A stretch of 64,000 nt of DNA from Zygosaccharomyces rouxii (GCF_000026365.1 NC_012995.1:1428501-1492500), one strand, 5' to 3'; positions 28,622 to 38,191 are shown, numbered from the stretch's first letter. The notes: generated from the sequence alone by a model not told the origin. Numbers and translations: made by a program.

Positions 28622-29716
28622 ATGAAGACTTCACTACTTACTTTCGCTGTTGCCTACGCCTCAACGGTGTCTGCTCAGACAACCCAATGGGATGATTACA
28701 CCGTTACTCTCACTCCTTCATCAATGTACAAACAAGGTAGTTCTCCCACAAGCTCTTCCAGCGCTTACAGTTCTTCGAGTTCTAATGCTCCATCCAGTCC
28801 AAGCAGTCCAAGCTCTTCAAGTACTTCTAGCTCTTCTCCAACCGACTTTAGCAGCCAATGGAGTACAGCATGGACTTCAGGATTTAGTACCGCTTTCACT
28901 AGTTCTTGGGGTGATATTCCAAGTTCTTCATCCTCTCAGCCAAGTTTATTACCAGTTTCAAGCTCCTCAAGTTCTTCCAGCTCTTCCCCAACCGAATTTA
29001 GCAACCAATGGAGTACGGCTTGGACCTCTGGCTTTAGCACCGCTTACACTAGCTCTTGGGGTGATATTCCAAGTTCCTCATCCTCTCAGCCAAGTTCAAC
29101 TTTCTCACCAAGTTCCTCTGGTTCATCTTATCAACCAAGCACTTCGACTCCACCAAGTTCATCACCAGCTCCTAGCTCCTCAGCAACTCCAACCAGCGGT
29201 GGTAGTGGTGGTTCTCAAACCATGGATGCTGCTACTGCTTCTACGCTATTGGAGTTACACAATGAAAAACGTTCTAGACATCAAGATACTTCTCCATTGA
29301 CTTGGAGTGATTCATTATCTGCATGGGCTTATGGATATGCCAATAGCCTAAAAGGAACAGCATATGATCCATGTTCTGGTACTTTGTTACATTCTTCCAC
29401 TAGGAATAACATGGGTGAGAACATCGCCTACGCTAGTTATGCCAATTGGGATTTTCTAATTGATATGTGGTACAACGAAATCGAACACTATGATTACAAC
29501 GATATTACTGGTATTTACCACGATGGTGTGGAAGTTGGTCATTTCACTCAATTGGTTTGGGCAGCATCTCAAGAAGTTGGTTGTGCATCTGTCCAATGTC
29601 CAAACGACGGTACCTACTTATTGTGTGAATATAGTCCACAAGGTAACATATATGACGGTAATGCTGGTGAAGATGAATTCGGCTTGTTCAAGCAGAACGT
29701 TAAACCTTTGAAATGA
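28622..29716 (+). CDS. Secreted CAP/SCP-domain protein (PRY family) with Ser-rich stalk
   Basis: A 364-residue secreted protein. A signal peptide (MKTSLLTFAVAYASTVSAQ) is followed by a long Ser/Pro-rich region with a duplicated module containing QWSTAWTSGFST and SSWGDIPSSSSSQPS. The C-terminal CAP domain (about 204-355) has HNEKRSRHQDTSPLTWSDSL, MGENIAY, GHFTQLVWAASQEVGC and LLCEYSPQGN. PRY proteins of S. cerevisiae bind and export sterols and fatty acids; the same is inferred here. No GPI signal is seen, so it is probably soluble or wall-trapped. S. cerevisiae has no PRY gene between FUS1 and RNQ1. It may be a lineage-specific insertion or a gene lost elsewhere. Confidence 0.9.
   Translation: MKTSLLTFAVAYASTVSAQTTQWDDYTVTLTPSSMYKQGSSPTSSSSAYSSSSSNAPSSPSSPSSSSTSSSSPTDFSSQWSTAWTSGFSTAFTSSWGDIPSSSSSQPSLLPVSSSSSSSSSSPTEFSNQWSTAWTSGFSTAYTSSWGDIPSSSSSQPSSTFSPSSSGSSYQPSTSTPPSSSPAPSSSATPTSGGSGGSQTMDAATASTLLELHNEKRSRHQDTSPLTWSDSLSAWAYGYANSLKGTAYDPCSGTLLHSSTRNNMGENIAYASYANWDFLIDMWYNEIEHYDYNDITGIYHDGVEVGHFTQLVWAASQEVGCASVQCPNDGTYLLCEYSPQGNIYDGNAGEDEFGLFKQNVKPLK
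28828..29097 (+). repeat. Internal duplication in the CAP protein gene
   Basis: Two copies of about 120 bases, starting at 28828 and 28978 (150 bases apart), code for the PT(D/E)F...QWSTAWTSGF...SSWGDIPSSSS module. They differ at few positions, which suggests a recent duplication or ongoing conversion. Confidence 0.85.
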
Positions 29717-29945
29717 TTTTTGCAAGTTAATGACTTATTACTATTTTTCCCCCATCTTTTTTATTGTTAACGTCGTTGGTCAAGGGATTTGTATATGCAC
29801 AATTTAAGAATGGTTATACCAGTGGTTTTATCACTGGGTTGTATAAATATGTTTAAATATAAAATGTAACTATAATAAAATTTGATGATTATTGATAAAA
29901 AGGAATAAAAATAAATATTACATATAAGTATAAACCTTTCCCCAT

Positions 29946-30974
29946 CTACAATGGCGCTAAATGGCTACCGCCGGTGAAATTGAAGCCATTGTCACCCATA
30001 TTTGGATTACCGTACGCGGATGGTGGTTCATGACGACCCTTACCATGACCCATGATGTTACTTGCTACTGAAGCTAAACTGGATAGCCCATCACCGTGGC
30101 CACTTTCATTGTGGTTAGATTCAGCACCATGGGCAGGTTTATTACCATTACCAGATAAATAGTTACTAGCCATCGAGGCAACAGCACCTAACTTACTTTG
30201 AGATCCACTAGCATTATTGGAACCGCCATGTCCAGCTTGAGCGTATCCACCGCCGTAGTGGCCCTCCTGAGGACCACCGTATCCACCGTATCCACCTTGA
30301 GCGTATCCACCTTGAGCGTATCCACCTTGAGCGTATCCACCTTGAGCGTATCCACCTTGGGCGTATCCACCTTGGGCGTATCCACCACCGTGGTGGCCCT
30401 CCTGAGAGCCATATTGACCACCGGTTGGACCACCTTGGTTGGACATATAAGAATTAGCCAATGAAGACAATTTTGAAAATGTACTAGTATCCTGGTGTGG
30501 TTGGCCACCATAACCACCTGAAGAAGGTGCTTGTCCTTTACCATTGCTAAAGAATTTGGAGGCAAATGAAGCCCAACCACCGCCGCTACCACTAGAGCTC
30601 TTTTGATGGCCAGTAAAAAGCGAGATGGCAGTCTGTAGCCCGCCACCACTACCCTTTTGATTACTAGCCAAAATGGTACCTAGCATTGCCAACTTACCTA
30701 ATTGTGCACTGTTGGATCCTGATGGTGCAAAGAACGATGAGGCCAATTGGGTTCCAATTCCTCTTTCACCACTTCCACCAATATCTCTAGAACCATTCCC
30801 AGCACCGTTCTCAAAAGCGTGCAACCCAAGTTTGTTAATTAATTCTTCAATCTTTTGGGTATCTTGATCATTAGGATTAGATTTCAATGCAGTCGTTAAA
30901 CGTGCAACAGCTTCACCATGGTCACCTTGTTCATATAACTGCTCTGCTTCACGAACCAAATTGCTAACACTCAT
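29946..30974 (-). CDS. RNQ1: RNQ1 orthologue with Gly/Tyr-rich YAQGG repeats
   Basis: The ATG ending at 30974 gives 342 residues; in-frame codons upstream have only TTG. The N-terminal domain matches Rnq1 (LVREAEQLYEQGDHGEAVARL, KSNPNDQDTQKIEELINK). LGKLAML at 92-98 matches the Rnq1 segment bound by the J-protein Sis1. Hydrophobic SLASxASxYL-type motifs recur (FASKFFSNG, SLANSYMSNQ, AVASMASNYLSGN, SLASVASNIMGH), as in Rnq1, and FNFTGG ends the protein. S. cerevisiae Rnq1 has a Gln/Asn-rich prion domain and underlies [PIN+]. Here that part is instead Gly/Tyr-rich with six YAQGG repeats (199-228). Order FUS1-RNQ1-BIK1 is conserved. Confidence 0.93.
   Translation of the reverse strand: MSVSNLVREAEQLYEQGDHGEAVARLTTALKSNPNDQDTQKIEELINKLGLHAFENGAGNGSRDIGGSGERGIGTQLASSFFAPSGSNSAQLGKLAMLGTILASNQKGSGGGLQTAISLFTGHQKSSSGSGGGWASFASKFFSNGKGQAPSSGGYGGQPHQDTSTFSKLSSLANSYMSNQGGPTGGQYGSQEGHHGGGYAQGGYAQGGYAQGGYAQGGYAQGGYAQGGYGGYGGPQEGHYGGGYAQAGHGGSNNASGSQSKLGAVASMASNYLSGNGNKPAHGAESNHNESGHGDGLSSLASVASNIMGHGKGRHEPPSAYGNPNMGDNGFNFTGGSHLAPL
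30289..30386 (-). repeat. 15-base minisatellite in RNQ1
   Basis: About 6.5 tandem copies of a 15-base unit (TATCCACCTTGAGCG on the plus strand) code for YAQGG repeats. Copies are nearly identical, varying GAG/GGG in the glutamine-neighbouring codon. Longer QEGHxGGGYAQ units flank the array on both sides. Confidence 0.9.
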
Positions 30975-31274
30975 ATTCGATCCGATTAAATTTAAATCGA
31001 TTGATCTCCTTCTTGATCTTGGTCTCAATCAGAGTACTCTGAGTCTCTTTTGTCCCCCTAACGCATCATGTCGACCTTTATATACTATTTTCTTGTCGAT
31101 GGTACAGCCATGTTCATTTTTACGCCGCTGCTTCTAAAGGCTCTTGCAATTAAACAGCAATGGTAATAGTGAAGTCGCGGAATAAGGAAGATTAAGCAGC
31201 CAAAAGGGTTATCTTTCGATCGATTCGGAATAGAGTTTGGTTGCAATTGACTTTTTGAAGTTGCCTATCACTAT

Positions 31275-32405
31275 ATGGAAAGATATCAGAGGAAGATCGG
31301 TTGTTTCCTGCAGATACCTAACGTGGGTAGAGGCCAGTTGAAATACGTGGGGCCTGTAGAGAATAAGCCTGGATTGTATGCAGGTATAGATCTCTTGGCA
31401 AATATAGGCAAGAATGATGGCAGTTTCCAAGGGATAAGGTATTTCGAGTCTGAATACCCTCAGAGTGGATTGTTTATACAGCTACACAAGGTAGCGGCTC
31501 TCATCGACAGTTCGGTTAGTACTGCAGCATCTTCTAGAAGGTCTACCATGGCGGTAGATCTAGGCAGCCGTGTGAGTAGCTCTGGTGGCAGCAGTTCTGG
31601 CAGCGTTAGAAGATCTACCATGTTTGTAGATCCCAGATCACCTACGCCGGTGAGGAGCAGAAGAGTGCCCAGTGGGGAAGAAATGCTTGATTTTCCTGCT
31701 GTTCCACCCCCTGCTCCTGTTCCTGCTCCTGCTCCTGTCCCAGCCCCAGTTGATACTGATAATGGCTACTTGCAGCTACGACAGCGCTTAGAGAAGCAGG
31801 ATAGGGAAATTGCACAATACAAGAAACTGCTTGACGATCAAAGAATAATTTTAGAAGAGTTGCAACCGACAATCGATAGCTATGAGGAGAATTGTAAGAA
31901 GTTAGAGGACGCAAATACTAGACTGCGAGCTCAGTTGTCGGCAGAAATGGATCAGCAAAGAAGGCAGAAACAGTATTTTGAATCTGAACACGAACAATTG
32001 CTTGCAGTTGTAGATGAATTACATGAGGAGATTAAGGCTAACGAAAGGAGAGTACTGAATGAAAATAGATTCAAATCAGGAACGGAATCTACGAATTTGG
32101 TGGAACAGTTACGTAGAGAGTTGGACGACTCACACAAGAGAATATTCCTTCTTGAGAGGAAATTGGATCAGCAACAGCAACTACAAACTGTAACCGCATC
32201 ACCAACCATGTATAAAGATGATACTGCGAGTACATTGGAGTCGTTGCCGATCTTCAAACCGAAACACAAGATTGATGTTACAGCAGGCAGGGAATCTTGG
32301 TGTGCTCTATGCGAACAGAGCGGTCATGATAGTATAGATTGCCCTTACGAAATGCCACACGATGAAAAAACAAAGAATATCTCATCACAACAACTGCTGT
32401 TCTAG
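31275..32405 (+). CDS. BIK1: BIK1, CLIP-170-type microtubule plus-end protein
   Basis: A 376-residue orthologue of Bik1 (440 in S. cerevisiae). The CAP-Gly domain covers about residues 1-78 (RKIGCFLQIPNVGRGQLKYV, GIDLLANIGKNDGSFQG) and binds tubulin tails. A coiled-coil dimerisation region covers about 160-300. A CX2CX4HX4C zinc knuckle, CALCEQSGHDSIDC, is at 343-356, and the chain ends in LLF. Bik1 tracks microtubule plus ends and aids dynein delivery and kinetochore function. The start MERYQRKIGCF matches S. cerevisiae. It is divergent from RNQ1 across a 300-base spacer in which I see no distinctive element. Confidence 0.96.
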   Translation: MERYQRKIGCFLQIPNVGRGQLKYVGPVENKPGLYAGIDLLANIGKNDGSFQGIRYFESEYPQSGLFIQLHKVAALIDSSVSTAASSRRSTMAVDLGSRVSSSGGSSSGSVRRSTMFVDPRSPTPVRSRRVPSGEEMLDFPAVPPPAPVPAPAPVPAPVDTDNGYLQLRQRLEKQDREIAQYKKLLDDQRIILEELQPTIDSYEENCKKLEDANTRLRAQLSAEMDQQRRQKQYFESEHEQLLAVVDELHEEIKANERRVLNENRFKSGTESTNLVEQLRRELDDSHKRIFLLERKLDQQQQLQTVTASPTMYKDDTASTLESLPIFKPKHKIDVTAGRESWCALCEQSGHDSIDCPYEMPHDEKTKNISSQQLLF

Positions 32406-32564
32406 TTAAAAATGATGAGAGGATCGACAATTGCTCAGTTCTAGGCATCTATATCGATTATAGATCACCTTAGTATGGGGATGCCTTTGGACGTGTGAAA
32501 TGAGCCTTTTTTGTTTTTTTTCAGTCAATTTTTTTCACCAACGCCTTATTCTAGCTATCTGGGA

Positions 32565-32571
32565 TGAGTCA
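32565..32571. promoter_or_regulatory. Gcn4 site of the HIS4 promoter
   Basis: TGAGTCA, a perfect Gcn4 site, lies 110 bases before the HIS4 ATG. Gcn4 induces HIS4 during amino-acid starvation in S. cerevisiae. Confidence 0.8.
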
Positions 32572-32680
32572 ATCAATCAGAAGCTTTTGAAAGTTCAGCT
32601 TGTATTAAAGGAGGAACTCTTTCTTTGAATTCTTTTCGAAGTTTTCATTATTATTACTTGCAACCCTTTGTAGTGCAAAG

Positions 32681-35113
32681 ATGGTTTTCCCTATTATCCC
32701 TCTGTACTCTCAAAATCCAACTGGTTTTATCAGTGAAAGACCTTACTTGACGCTTACTGGCCAAGCGCTTTTGAAAGCTAGTCAATTGGGCAAAGATACC
32801 ATTAAACAATTTGTTTCAGAATTTGGTTCCACTTTGAATTTGGTTTCAGTTTTGGTGGAGACATCTGAATTATTTAATGATGACGATATTGTGGAATTGT
32901 TAAACAACGGAGTTACTACTCTTTTCTTGCAAGACGCCAAATATGCTAGTCGTTTAGTGGAAGAAGTTGGTGTTCCTGCTGAAAGATTAGCGTTGCTTGA
33001 AGGGTCAGTTTACAAGAATCAATTTGGTGTAAAGAATGATTTCAAACTTGAAGATATTGTTCCTGTGGAAAAATTAGATTCCAAGATTTTGACCCAGGCA
33101 ATTTTATCCTCCGTAAGAACAGATCGTACCGATGGTCTCTACACTACACTTGTTGTGGATACTTTTGAACGTTGTTTGGGTTTGGTGTATTCCTCCAAGG
33201 AGTCTATTGAACAAGCGGTGGAGAGACAAGTCGGTGTCTATTACTCACGTTCTCGTAAGGAAATTTGGGTTAAAGGTCTCACTTCTGGTAACACACAAAA
33301 ACTGGTTTCCATTCAATTGGATTGTGATGCTGACGCTTTGAAATTTGTCGTGGTACAAGAAGGTCGTAACTCAAGTTTTTGCCACTTGGAGACTGAATCT
33401 TGCTTTGGTCAATTCAAACATGGATTAGCTGGTTTGGAAAAGCTTTTGCAACAGAGAAAACTAAATGCTCCACAAGGTTCTTATACCAATAGATTGTTTA
33501 ACGATCCTGCGCTCTTGACCGCTAAGATTAAGGAAGAAGCTGAAGAATTGACAGAGGCAAAGGATAGAAATGAATTGTCTTGGGAGGCTGCAGATTTGTT
33601 CTATTTTGCATTGGCTAAATTGGTTGCTAACGACGTTAGCCTGAATGATGTCGAGACCAATTTGGATATGAAGCATCTAAAAATTACTAGAAGAAAAGGT
33701 GATGCCAAACCAAAATTTGTGGAAAAGAAACAAGAATCAAAACCTGAAGCTGAATCTCAATCTGAAGCTCAGCAAGTGGAAACTTTAAGACTGGGAGTTT
33801 ACCAATCCGAGGATAAGAAATCTGTTGATGAGGCTTTGAAAAGACCTATTCAGAGAACTTCTCAAATCATGCATTTGGTTAACCCAATTATAGACAACGT
33901 CAAGAAAAACGGTGATAAAGCCATTGTGGAATATGCTGCTAAATTCGATGGTGTACAACTGAAAAACTGTGTAATAGAAGCACCTTTCCCCGAGGACTGT
34001 TTTGAAGGTCTAACACCTGAGTTGAAAGAATCCTTGGATCTATCGATGGAAAACGTTCGTAAATTCCATGCCGCACAATTGGTCGATACCATGCAAGTAG
34101 AGACTCAACCAGGTGTCGTTTGCTCGAGATTCGCTCGTCCTATTGAAAAGGTGGGTCTCTACATCCCCGGTGGTACAGCTGTGTTGCCAAGTACTGCTTT
34201 GATGCTTGGTGTACCAGCTCAAGTGGCACAATGTCGTGAAATCGTGTTTGCATCTCCACCTCGTAAATCTGACGGTAAGATTTCTCCAGAAGTCGCTTAC
34301 ATCGCTCAGAAAGTGGGAGCTTCTAAGATCGTTCTTGCAGGTGGTGCACAAGCTATTGCTGCTATGGCTTACGGTACCGAATCAGTGCCTAAGGTGGATA
34401 AGATTTTGGGTCCTGGTAATCAATTTGTTACTGCTGCGAAGATGTATGTGCAAAACGACACCCAAGCTCTATGTTCTATCGACATGCCAGCCGGTCCTAG
34501 TGAAGTGCTTGTTGTTTGTGATGAAGATGCCGATGTGGATTTTGTTGCAAGTGATCTTTTGTCTCAAGCTGAACACGGTATTGATTCTCAAGTCATTTTG
34601 ATTGGTGTTCAGTTGAGTGAAAAGAAAGTGGAACAGATTCAAACTGCAGTCCGTCAACAAACTCTCCAATTACCTCGTAAGGATATCGTTGTCAAATGTA
34701 TTGCACACAGTGCTATCATATTATGTGGTAGTTACGATGAAGCATTTAAGATTTCTAACCAATATGCACCAGAACATCTGATCTTACAAATTAAAGAAGC
34801 TGCAAACTATGTGAAATTGGTCAACAACGCTGGTAGTGTTTTCGTCGGTGCATACACGCCAGAATCCTGTGGTGATTACTCCAGTGGTACCAATCACACC
34901 TTGCCTACTTACGGTTACGCTAGACAATACAGTGGTGTTAACACAAGTACTTTCCAAAAATACGTTACGGCTCAAAGCGTCTCCCCTCAAGGTTTGGACA
35001 ACATTGGTCGTGCGGTAATGTCAGTTGCCAAGGTGGAAGGCCTTGATGCCCACAGAAACGCTGTCAAGATTAGAATGAGTAAACTGGGACTTTTACCAGA
35101 GGGATTCCAGTAA
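32681..35113 (+). CDS. HIS4: HIS4 trifunctional histidine biosynthesis enzyme
   Basis: An 810-residue fusion (799 in S. cerevisiae) that carries out steps 2, 3, 9 and 10 of histidine synthesis. The phosphoribosyl-AMP cyclohydrolase part has DCDADAL (214-220) and the cysteine motif CHLETESCF (234-242). The phosphoribosyl-ATP pyrophosphatase part has KIKEEAEELTEA (282-293) and EAADLFYFALAKL (302-314). From about 385 the histidinol dehydrogenase domain follows, with IPGGTAVLPSTALMLGVPA and DMPAGPSEVLVVCDEDAD. A Gln/Glu/Ser-rich linker (about 355-372) joins the halves. BIK1 and HIS4 are neighbours in S. cerevisiae too. Confidence 0.98.
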   Translation: MVFPIIPLYSQNPTGFISERPYLTLTGQALLKASQLGKDTIKQFVSEFGSTLNLVSVLVETSELFNDDDIVELLNNGVTTLFLQDAKYASRLVEEVGVPAERLALLEGSVYKNQFGVKNDFKLEDIVPVEKLDSKILTQAILSSVRTDRTDGLYTTLVVDTFERCLGLVYSSKESIEQAVERQVGVYYSRSRKEIWVKGLTSGNTQKLVSIQLDCDADALKFVVVQEGRNSSFCHLETESCFGQFKHGLAGLEKLLQQRKLNAPQGSYTNRLFNDPALLTAKIKEEAEELTEAKDRNELSWEAADLFYFALAKLVANDVSLNDVETNLDMKHLKITRRKGDAKPKFVEKKQESKPEAESQSEAQQVETLRLGVYQSEDKKSVDEALKRPIQRTSQIMHLVNPIIDNVKKNGDKAIVEYAAKFDGVQLKNCVIEAPFPEDCFEGLTPELKESLDLSMENVRKFHAAQLVDTMQVETQPGVVCSRFARPIEKVGLYIPGGTAVLPSTALMLGVPAQVAQCREIVFASPPRKSDGKISPEVAYIAQKVGASKIVLAGGAQAIAAMAYGTESVPKVDKILGPGNQFVTAAKMYVQNDTQALCSIDMPAGPSEVLVVCDEDADVDFVASDLLSQAEHGIDSQVILIGVQLSEKKVEQIQTAVRQQTLQLPRKDIVVKCIAHSAIILCGSYDEAFKISNQYAPEHLILQIKEAANYVKLVNNAGSVFVGAYTPESCGDYSSGTNHTLPTYGYARQYSGVNTSTFQKYVTAQSVSPQGLDNIGRAVMSVAKVEGLDAHRNAVKIRMSKLGLLPEGFQ

Positions 35114-35398
35114 ATATGAATTAAAAAAGAATGGAAAAAATTGTGTACATAGAGCTTTTATTATTTTAACCTATTAATTTTAGATCTAAAACTTTTTGTG
35201 CTATTATATCGTATTGTATTGGATTTAACGTACGTCTGTCTTTTCGGATTCGGATGGGTAAAAGTAAACTTGACCCAACTTAGTTCGAACTTTGACGAAT
35301 TTGAAAGTCAAATAGAAAAGTAAGAGCAAGTTACAACGCAATTGTATTGCATTTGGATTCTACTAGACCGTCTCCAATCTTCATATTCATAGAATAAC

Positions 35399-35815
35399 AT
35401 GAAGAATTCTCACCAACCATTGTACAGGGCTACTCAAACACTTCTTAGGGCGCGCAGAGCTAATCGTCCTGCTCAACCATTGTTACCACCTATTCACCTT
35501 TACAGAAGAATTCTTAGAGAGCATAGGAATTTACCAGCATTGCAGAGGGAGTTAGGTGACCAGTACGTTAAGAATGAGTTTAGATTGCACAGATCAGCAG
35601 AGAATCCCCTTCATATTGTTGGATTCCTAACAAGCTGGCAAGACTACTTGCGTATGATTACCAAGGGTGACTGGATAGATGAAGCTATGTCTTCTGAAGT
35701 ACTACAGAAGTTGTCATCGGACCAAGTCGTCCAACTTTATGAACTCATGAAGGAAACCCAACAATTCCGTGCGGGGGAAACCCCAGATGGCGATAATAGT
35801 GATACTAAGCAATAG
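35399..35815 (+). CDS. SDH7: SDH7/ACN9, succinate dehydrogenase assembly factor
   Basis: A 138-residue LYR-motif mitochondrial protein. LYR is at 34-36 within PPIHLYRRILREHRNLP, and the Sdh7/SDHAF3 segments GDQYVKNEFRLHR and FLTSWQDYL follow. It protects the iron-sulfur subunit of complex II during assembly and is needed for growth on acetate in S. cerevisiae (ACN9, YDR511W, 133 residues). The basic, Arg-rich N-terminus is a likely import signal. It is a chromosome IV gene set between HIS4 and RRP7 of chromosome III, which shows the unduplicated order. Confidence 0.95.
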   Translation: MKNSHQPLYRATQTLLRARRANRPAQPLLPPIHLYRRILREHRNLPALQRELGDQYVKNEFRLHRSAENPLHIVGFLTSWQDYLRMITKGDWIDEAMSSEVLQKLSSDQVVQLYELMKETQQFRAGETPDGDNSDTKQ

Positions 35816-35922
35816 CTGGCTGCACGAACATCTTTATAGCTGATCCCAGACCTTACAGACCTTCATCATGTATATAAACCTTTCACCTCATCTCGCAGGT
35901 TCCTTTGTCGCCATCCACGGAG

Positions 35923-35934
35923 TGAAATTTTTCA
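35923..35934. promoter_or_regulatory. RRPE-like element upstream of RRP7
   Basis: TGAAATTTTTCA, about 100 bases before the ATG, matches the ribosomal RNA processing element (TGAAAAATTT on the reverse strand) common to ribosome-biogenesis genes. Confidence 0.5.
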
Positions 35935-36034
35935 AGCTAACACTAAGAATAATAAAAAGTTTATCAAATTCTACTGCTGAAAAGTTAAAATTCAGCGAGT
36001 CTGATAAGTTTCTAGGCTACTTTAGTTGTTCGAG

Positions 36035-36922
36035 ATGGTTGCTAAGGGTGAATCTGTCCATTCTATGAAGAATGGCTTTCTAGTGGTTCCATTTAGGCTC
36101 CCAGTAACCCGTTTTCTGCCGGGTGATGAGTCTAAGCACCACTACATGTTTGTGAAGAAGCATCAATCCAAGGTACAAGAGGAGCAGTCATGTCTATTTG
36201 TGGTGAATATACCGCTATTGACTGGTCTAGAGACTTTGAAATCCGCATTTAATAAAATATTTGCACAATACGATACGGTATCGCATATTGAAGACCTTTT
36301 GTATCACGATGAATTTGGGTTGAGGGAAGTTGATCTTTCCAGGTTAACAAGTGATTTGTTGTCTACTGGTACACCAGAAGAGACTCGTTTTACACCTAGG
36401 AACACTGCATTGCTCAAATTTGTCGATGAAGCAAGTGTAAATAATTGTTTGAGTGCCCTAAGGAAATATTCACAATCTGACAAGTCTAAAAGCATAGAAT
36501 GGGAATATACGTCACCATCAGTATCCGCTTTATTAGACTTTTACAAACCATTACCCAAAGATTATTTGAAAGAAGATATCGCTGAACATATGTCCATTTT
36601 CGAACAACGTGAACAGCAGGCACAAGAAGATGTGCAAAGCTCACTAGTGGATGAAGATGGATTTACCCTAGTGGTAGGGAAGAATACCAAATCCTTGAAC
36701 TCTATAAGAAAGAAAGTGTTGAACAAAAATCCATTATCGAAACATGAGAGTAAAGTGTTGCCACCATCCGCAGTGGATAAGAAGGCCAAGCAAGATTTCT
36801 ACCGATTCCAAATTAGAGAACGTAAGAAGCGTGAGATTAACCAACTGTTAGTCAAATTTAAAGAGGATCAAGAAAGAATTAAAGTCATGAAAGCCAAAAA
36901 GAAATTCAATCCATATACATAG
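36035..36922 (+). CDS. RRP7: RRP7, pre-rRNA processing factor
   Basis: The ATG at 36035 gives 295 residues (297 in S. cerevisiae); an earlier TTG is ignored. The N-terminal RRM-like domain includes SCLFVVNIPLLTGLETL and TPRNTALLKFVDEASVNNC. The C-terminal part is nearly identical to S. cerevisiae: QAQEDVQSSLVDEDGFTLVV, then KNPLSKHE, and a basic helix to the end KKKFNPYT. Rrp7 works with CK2 and Utp22 in the 90S pre-ribosome for 18S rRNA maturation in the nucleolus. It converges on STE50 with 77 bases between them. Confidence 0.97.
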   Translation: MVAKGESVHSMKNGFLVVPFRLPVTRFLPGDESKHHYMFVKKHQSKVQEEQSCLFVVNIPLLTGLETLKSAFNKIFAQYDTVSHIEDLLYHDEFGLREVDLSRLTSDLLSTGTPEETRFTPRNTALLKFVDEASVNNCLSALRKYSQSDKSKSIEWEYTSPSVSALLDFYKPLPKDYLKEDIAEHMSIFEQREQQAQEDVQSSLVDEDGFTLVVGKNTKSLNSIRKKVLNKNPLSKHESKVLPPSAVDKKAKQDFYRFQIRERKKREINQLLVKFKEDQERIKVMKAKKKFNPYT

Positions 36923-36999
36923 AGGAAGAGGGAGAAGGAGAAAAAATGTCTTCTGTTTCTTCTATATCGAAATTACATTGTATCTAGTACCACTTACCT

Positions 37000-37944
37000 T
37001 TAGAGCCTCCCACCTGGTGTGACATTACCTTCAGTATCCACTTCTGCAAAGTCACCTCGCCGTCTTAACATAATTGCAGGATGCAGTCCCTGTTGCTTCA
37101 AATTTTTAAAGATTACCACTGGTTTTTCGTCTAAATCTAGTACACGTTCTTGATCACCGTAGCAGATCACAAGTACGTACCCCCTCCAGTCCTGATCGCT
37201 AAGATTGTGTCTTTTCATAGCATTTTTTAATATACGTTCACATGAGTCTTCTTTCGAAGCACGCAATTGTTTTAATGGTTCTGATGAAACTTGTTGTGAC
37301 GCCTGTGATGGTGCCAGTGTTTCATTTACCAGATGCGAAGACGTTGATCTACTTGGATTAGCAGGCTTCACGGAATGACCACTCATCTTACGAGAAATAC
37401 CATGGGGTGTTGCTTGACCTGTAGCGAACTCTCCACCATGATGAGTGGTATCGAAATAGTCACTACCAGCAGCTTGCTGTTGATAAGCAAACTGCTGTTG
37501 AGATGGAGGTTTCGGGCTTGAATTTGAAGTTTTTACGACTTCAAGTACGTCACCACGTAATCTGGTGTATTGAGACTGGAATTCCTGTAATTTTTGTGAA
37601 ATTGCTGAGTGCAAATTCTTCAATGCAACTATCATATTCTCCTGTTGTTCTTGTAATTTCGTATCACCATTAACTCCCTGCTGCAATCTGTTACAGAGAA
37701 CTTTGAAACGGATTGCCAAGCTTAAATCATCTTCACATAATTCCTTACAATCTTCCAATGTCAATTCTCCCAATAGTTCACCGTTAATTGCATTTTTACG
37801 TAGTTGATCGACGAGTGGATCTTCATCTTGTAGCTCTAGGGAGAATATACACCATTTAACCACGTCTTCCACTGACCATCTTGTATATTCTTCACCAACA
37901 AATGGTGATGGGTTTAAATTCAATTGAACTTCATTTTCTGACAT
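37000..37944 (-). CDS. STE50: STE50, adaptor for Ste11 MAP kinase kinase kinase
   Basis: The ATG ending at 37944 gives 314 residues (346 in S. cerevisiae); upstream there is only a GTG in frame. The SAM domain at about 20-88 (YTRWSVEDVVKWCIFSLEL) binds Ste11. The Ras-association domain at about 227-302 (SCERILKNAMKRHNL, GYVLVICYGDQERVLDLDEK) contacts Cdc42 and Opy2. A Ser/Gln-rich linker lies between. The protein serves the pheromone, filamentous-growth and high-osmolarity pathways. It is one of two mating-related genes in the window, along with FUS1. Confidence 0.96.
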   Translation of the reverse strand: MSENEVQLNLNPSPFVGEEYTRWSVEDVVKWCIFSLELQDEDPLVDQLRKNAINGELLGELTLEDCKELCEDDLSLAIRFKVLCNRLQQGVNGDTKLQEQQENMIVALKNLHSAISQKLQEFQSQYTRLRGDVLEVVKTSNSSPKPPSQQQFAYQQQAAGSDYFDTTHHGGEFATGQATPHGISRKMSGHSVKPANPSRSTSSHLVNETLAPSQASQQVSSEPLKQLRASKEDSCERILKNAMKRHNLSDQDWRGYVLVICYGDQERVLDLDEKPVVIFKNLKQQGLHPAIMLRRRGDFAEVDTEGNVTPGGRL

Positions 37945-38191
37945 CTTGTGGACTGTGAATTTCTGCAGCTCTTTGTTTGATCTTCCCACTCTTACAAGGT
38001 TTATCGAATATAACCCATTTCGATTCGTTTGACACTTTTATCACTTCGCTAAGCAATTTAAAATAGAAATACTAAATGAGCATGAATAAAGATTTAAACT
38101 AGAATCAGATTCTCCCATCCTTTAATTCTTGTTCTTTCAAACTAATTCAATACATAAATAACTATTTACAAGACCACCTTCTACATTTACA

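Noticed and set aside
35868..36068. A 66-codon frame before RRP7
   Set aside because: It overlaps the RRP7 start in another phase and shows no conserved features.
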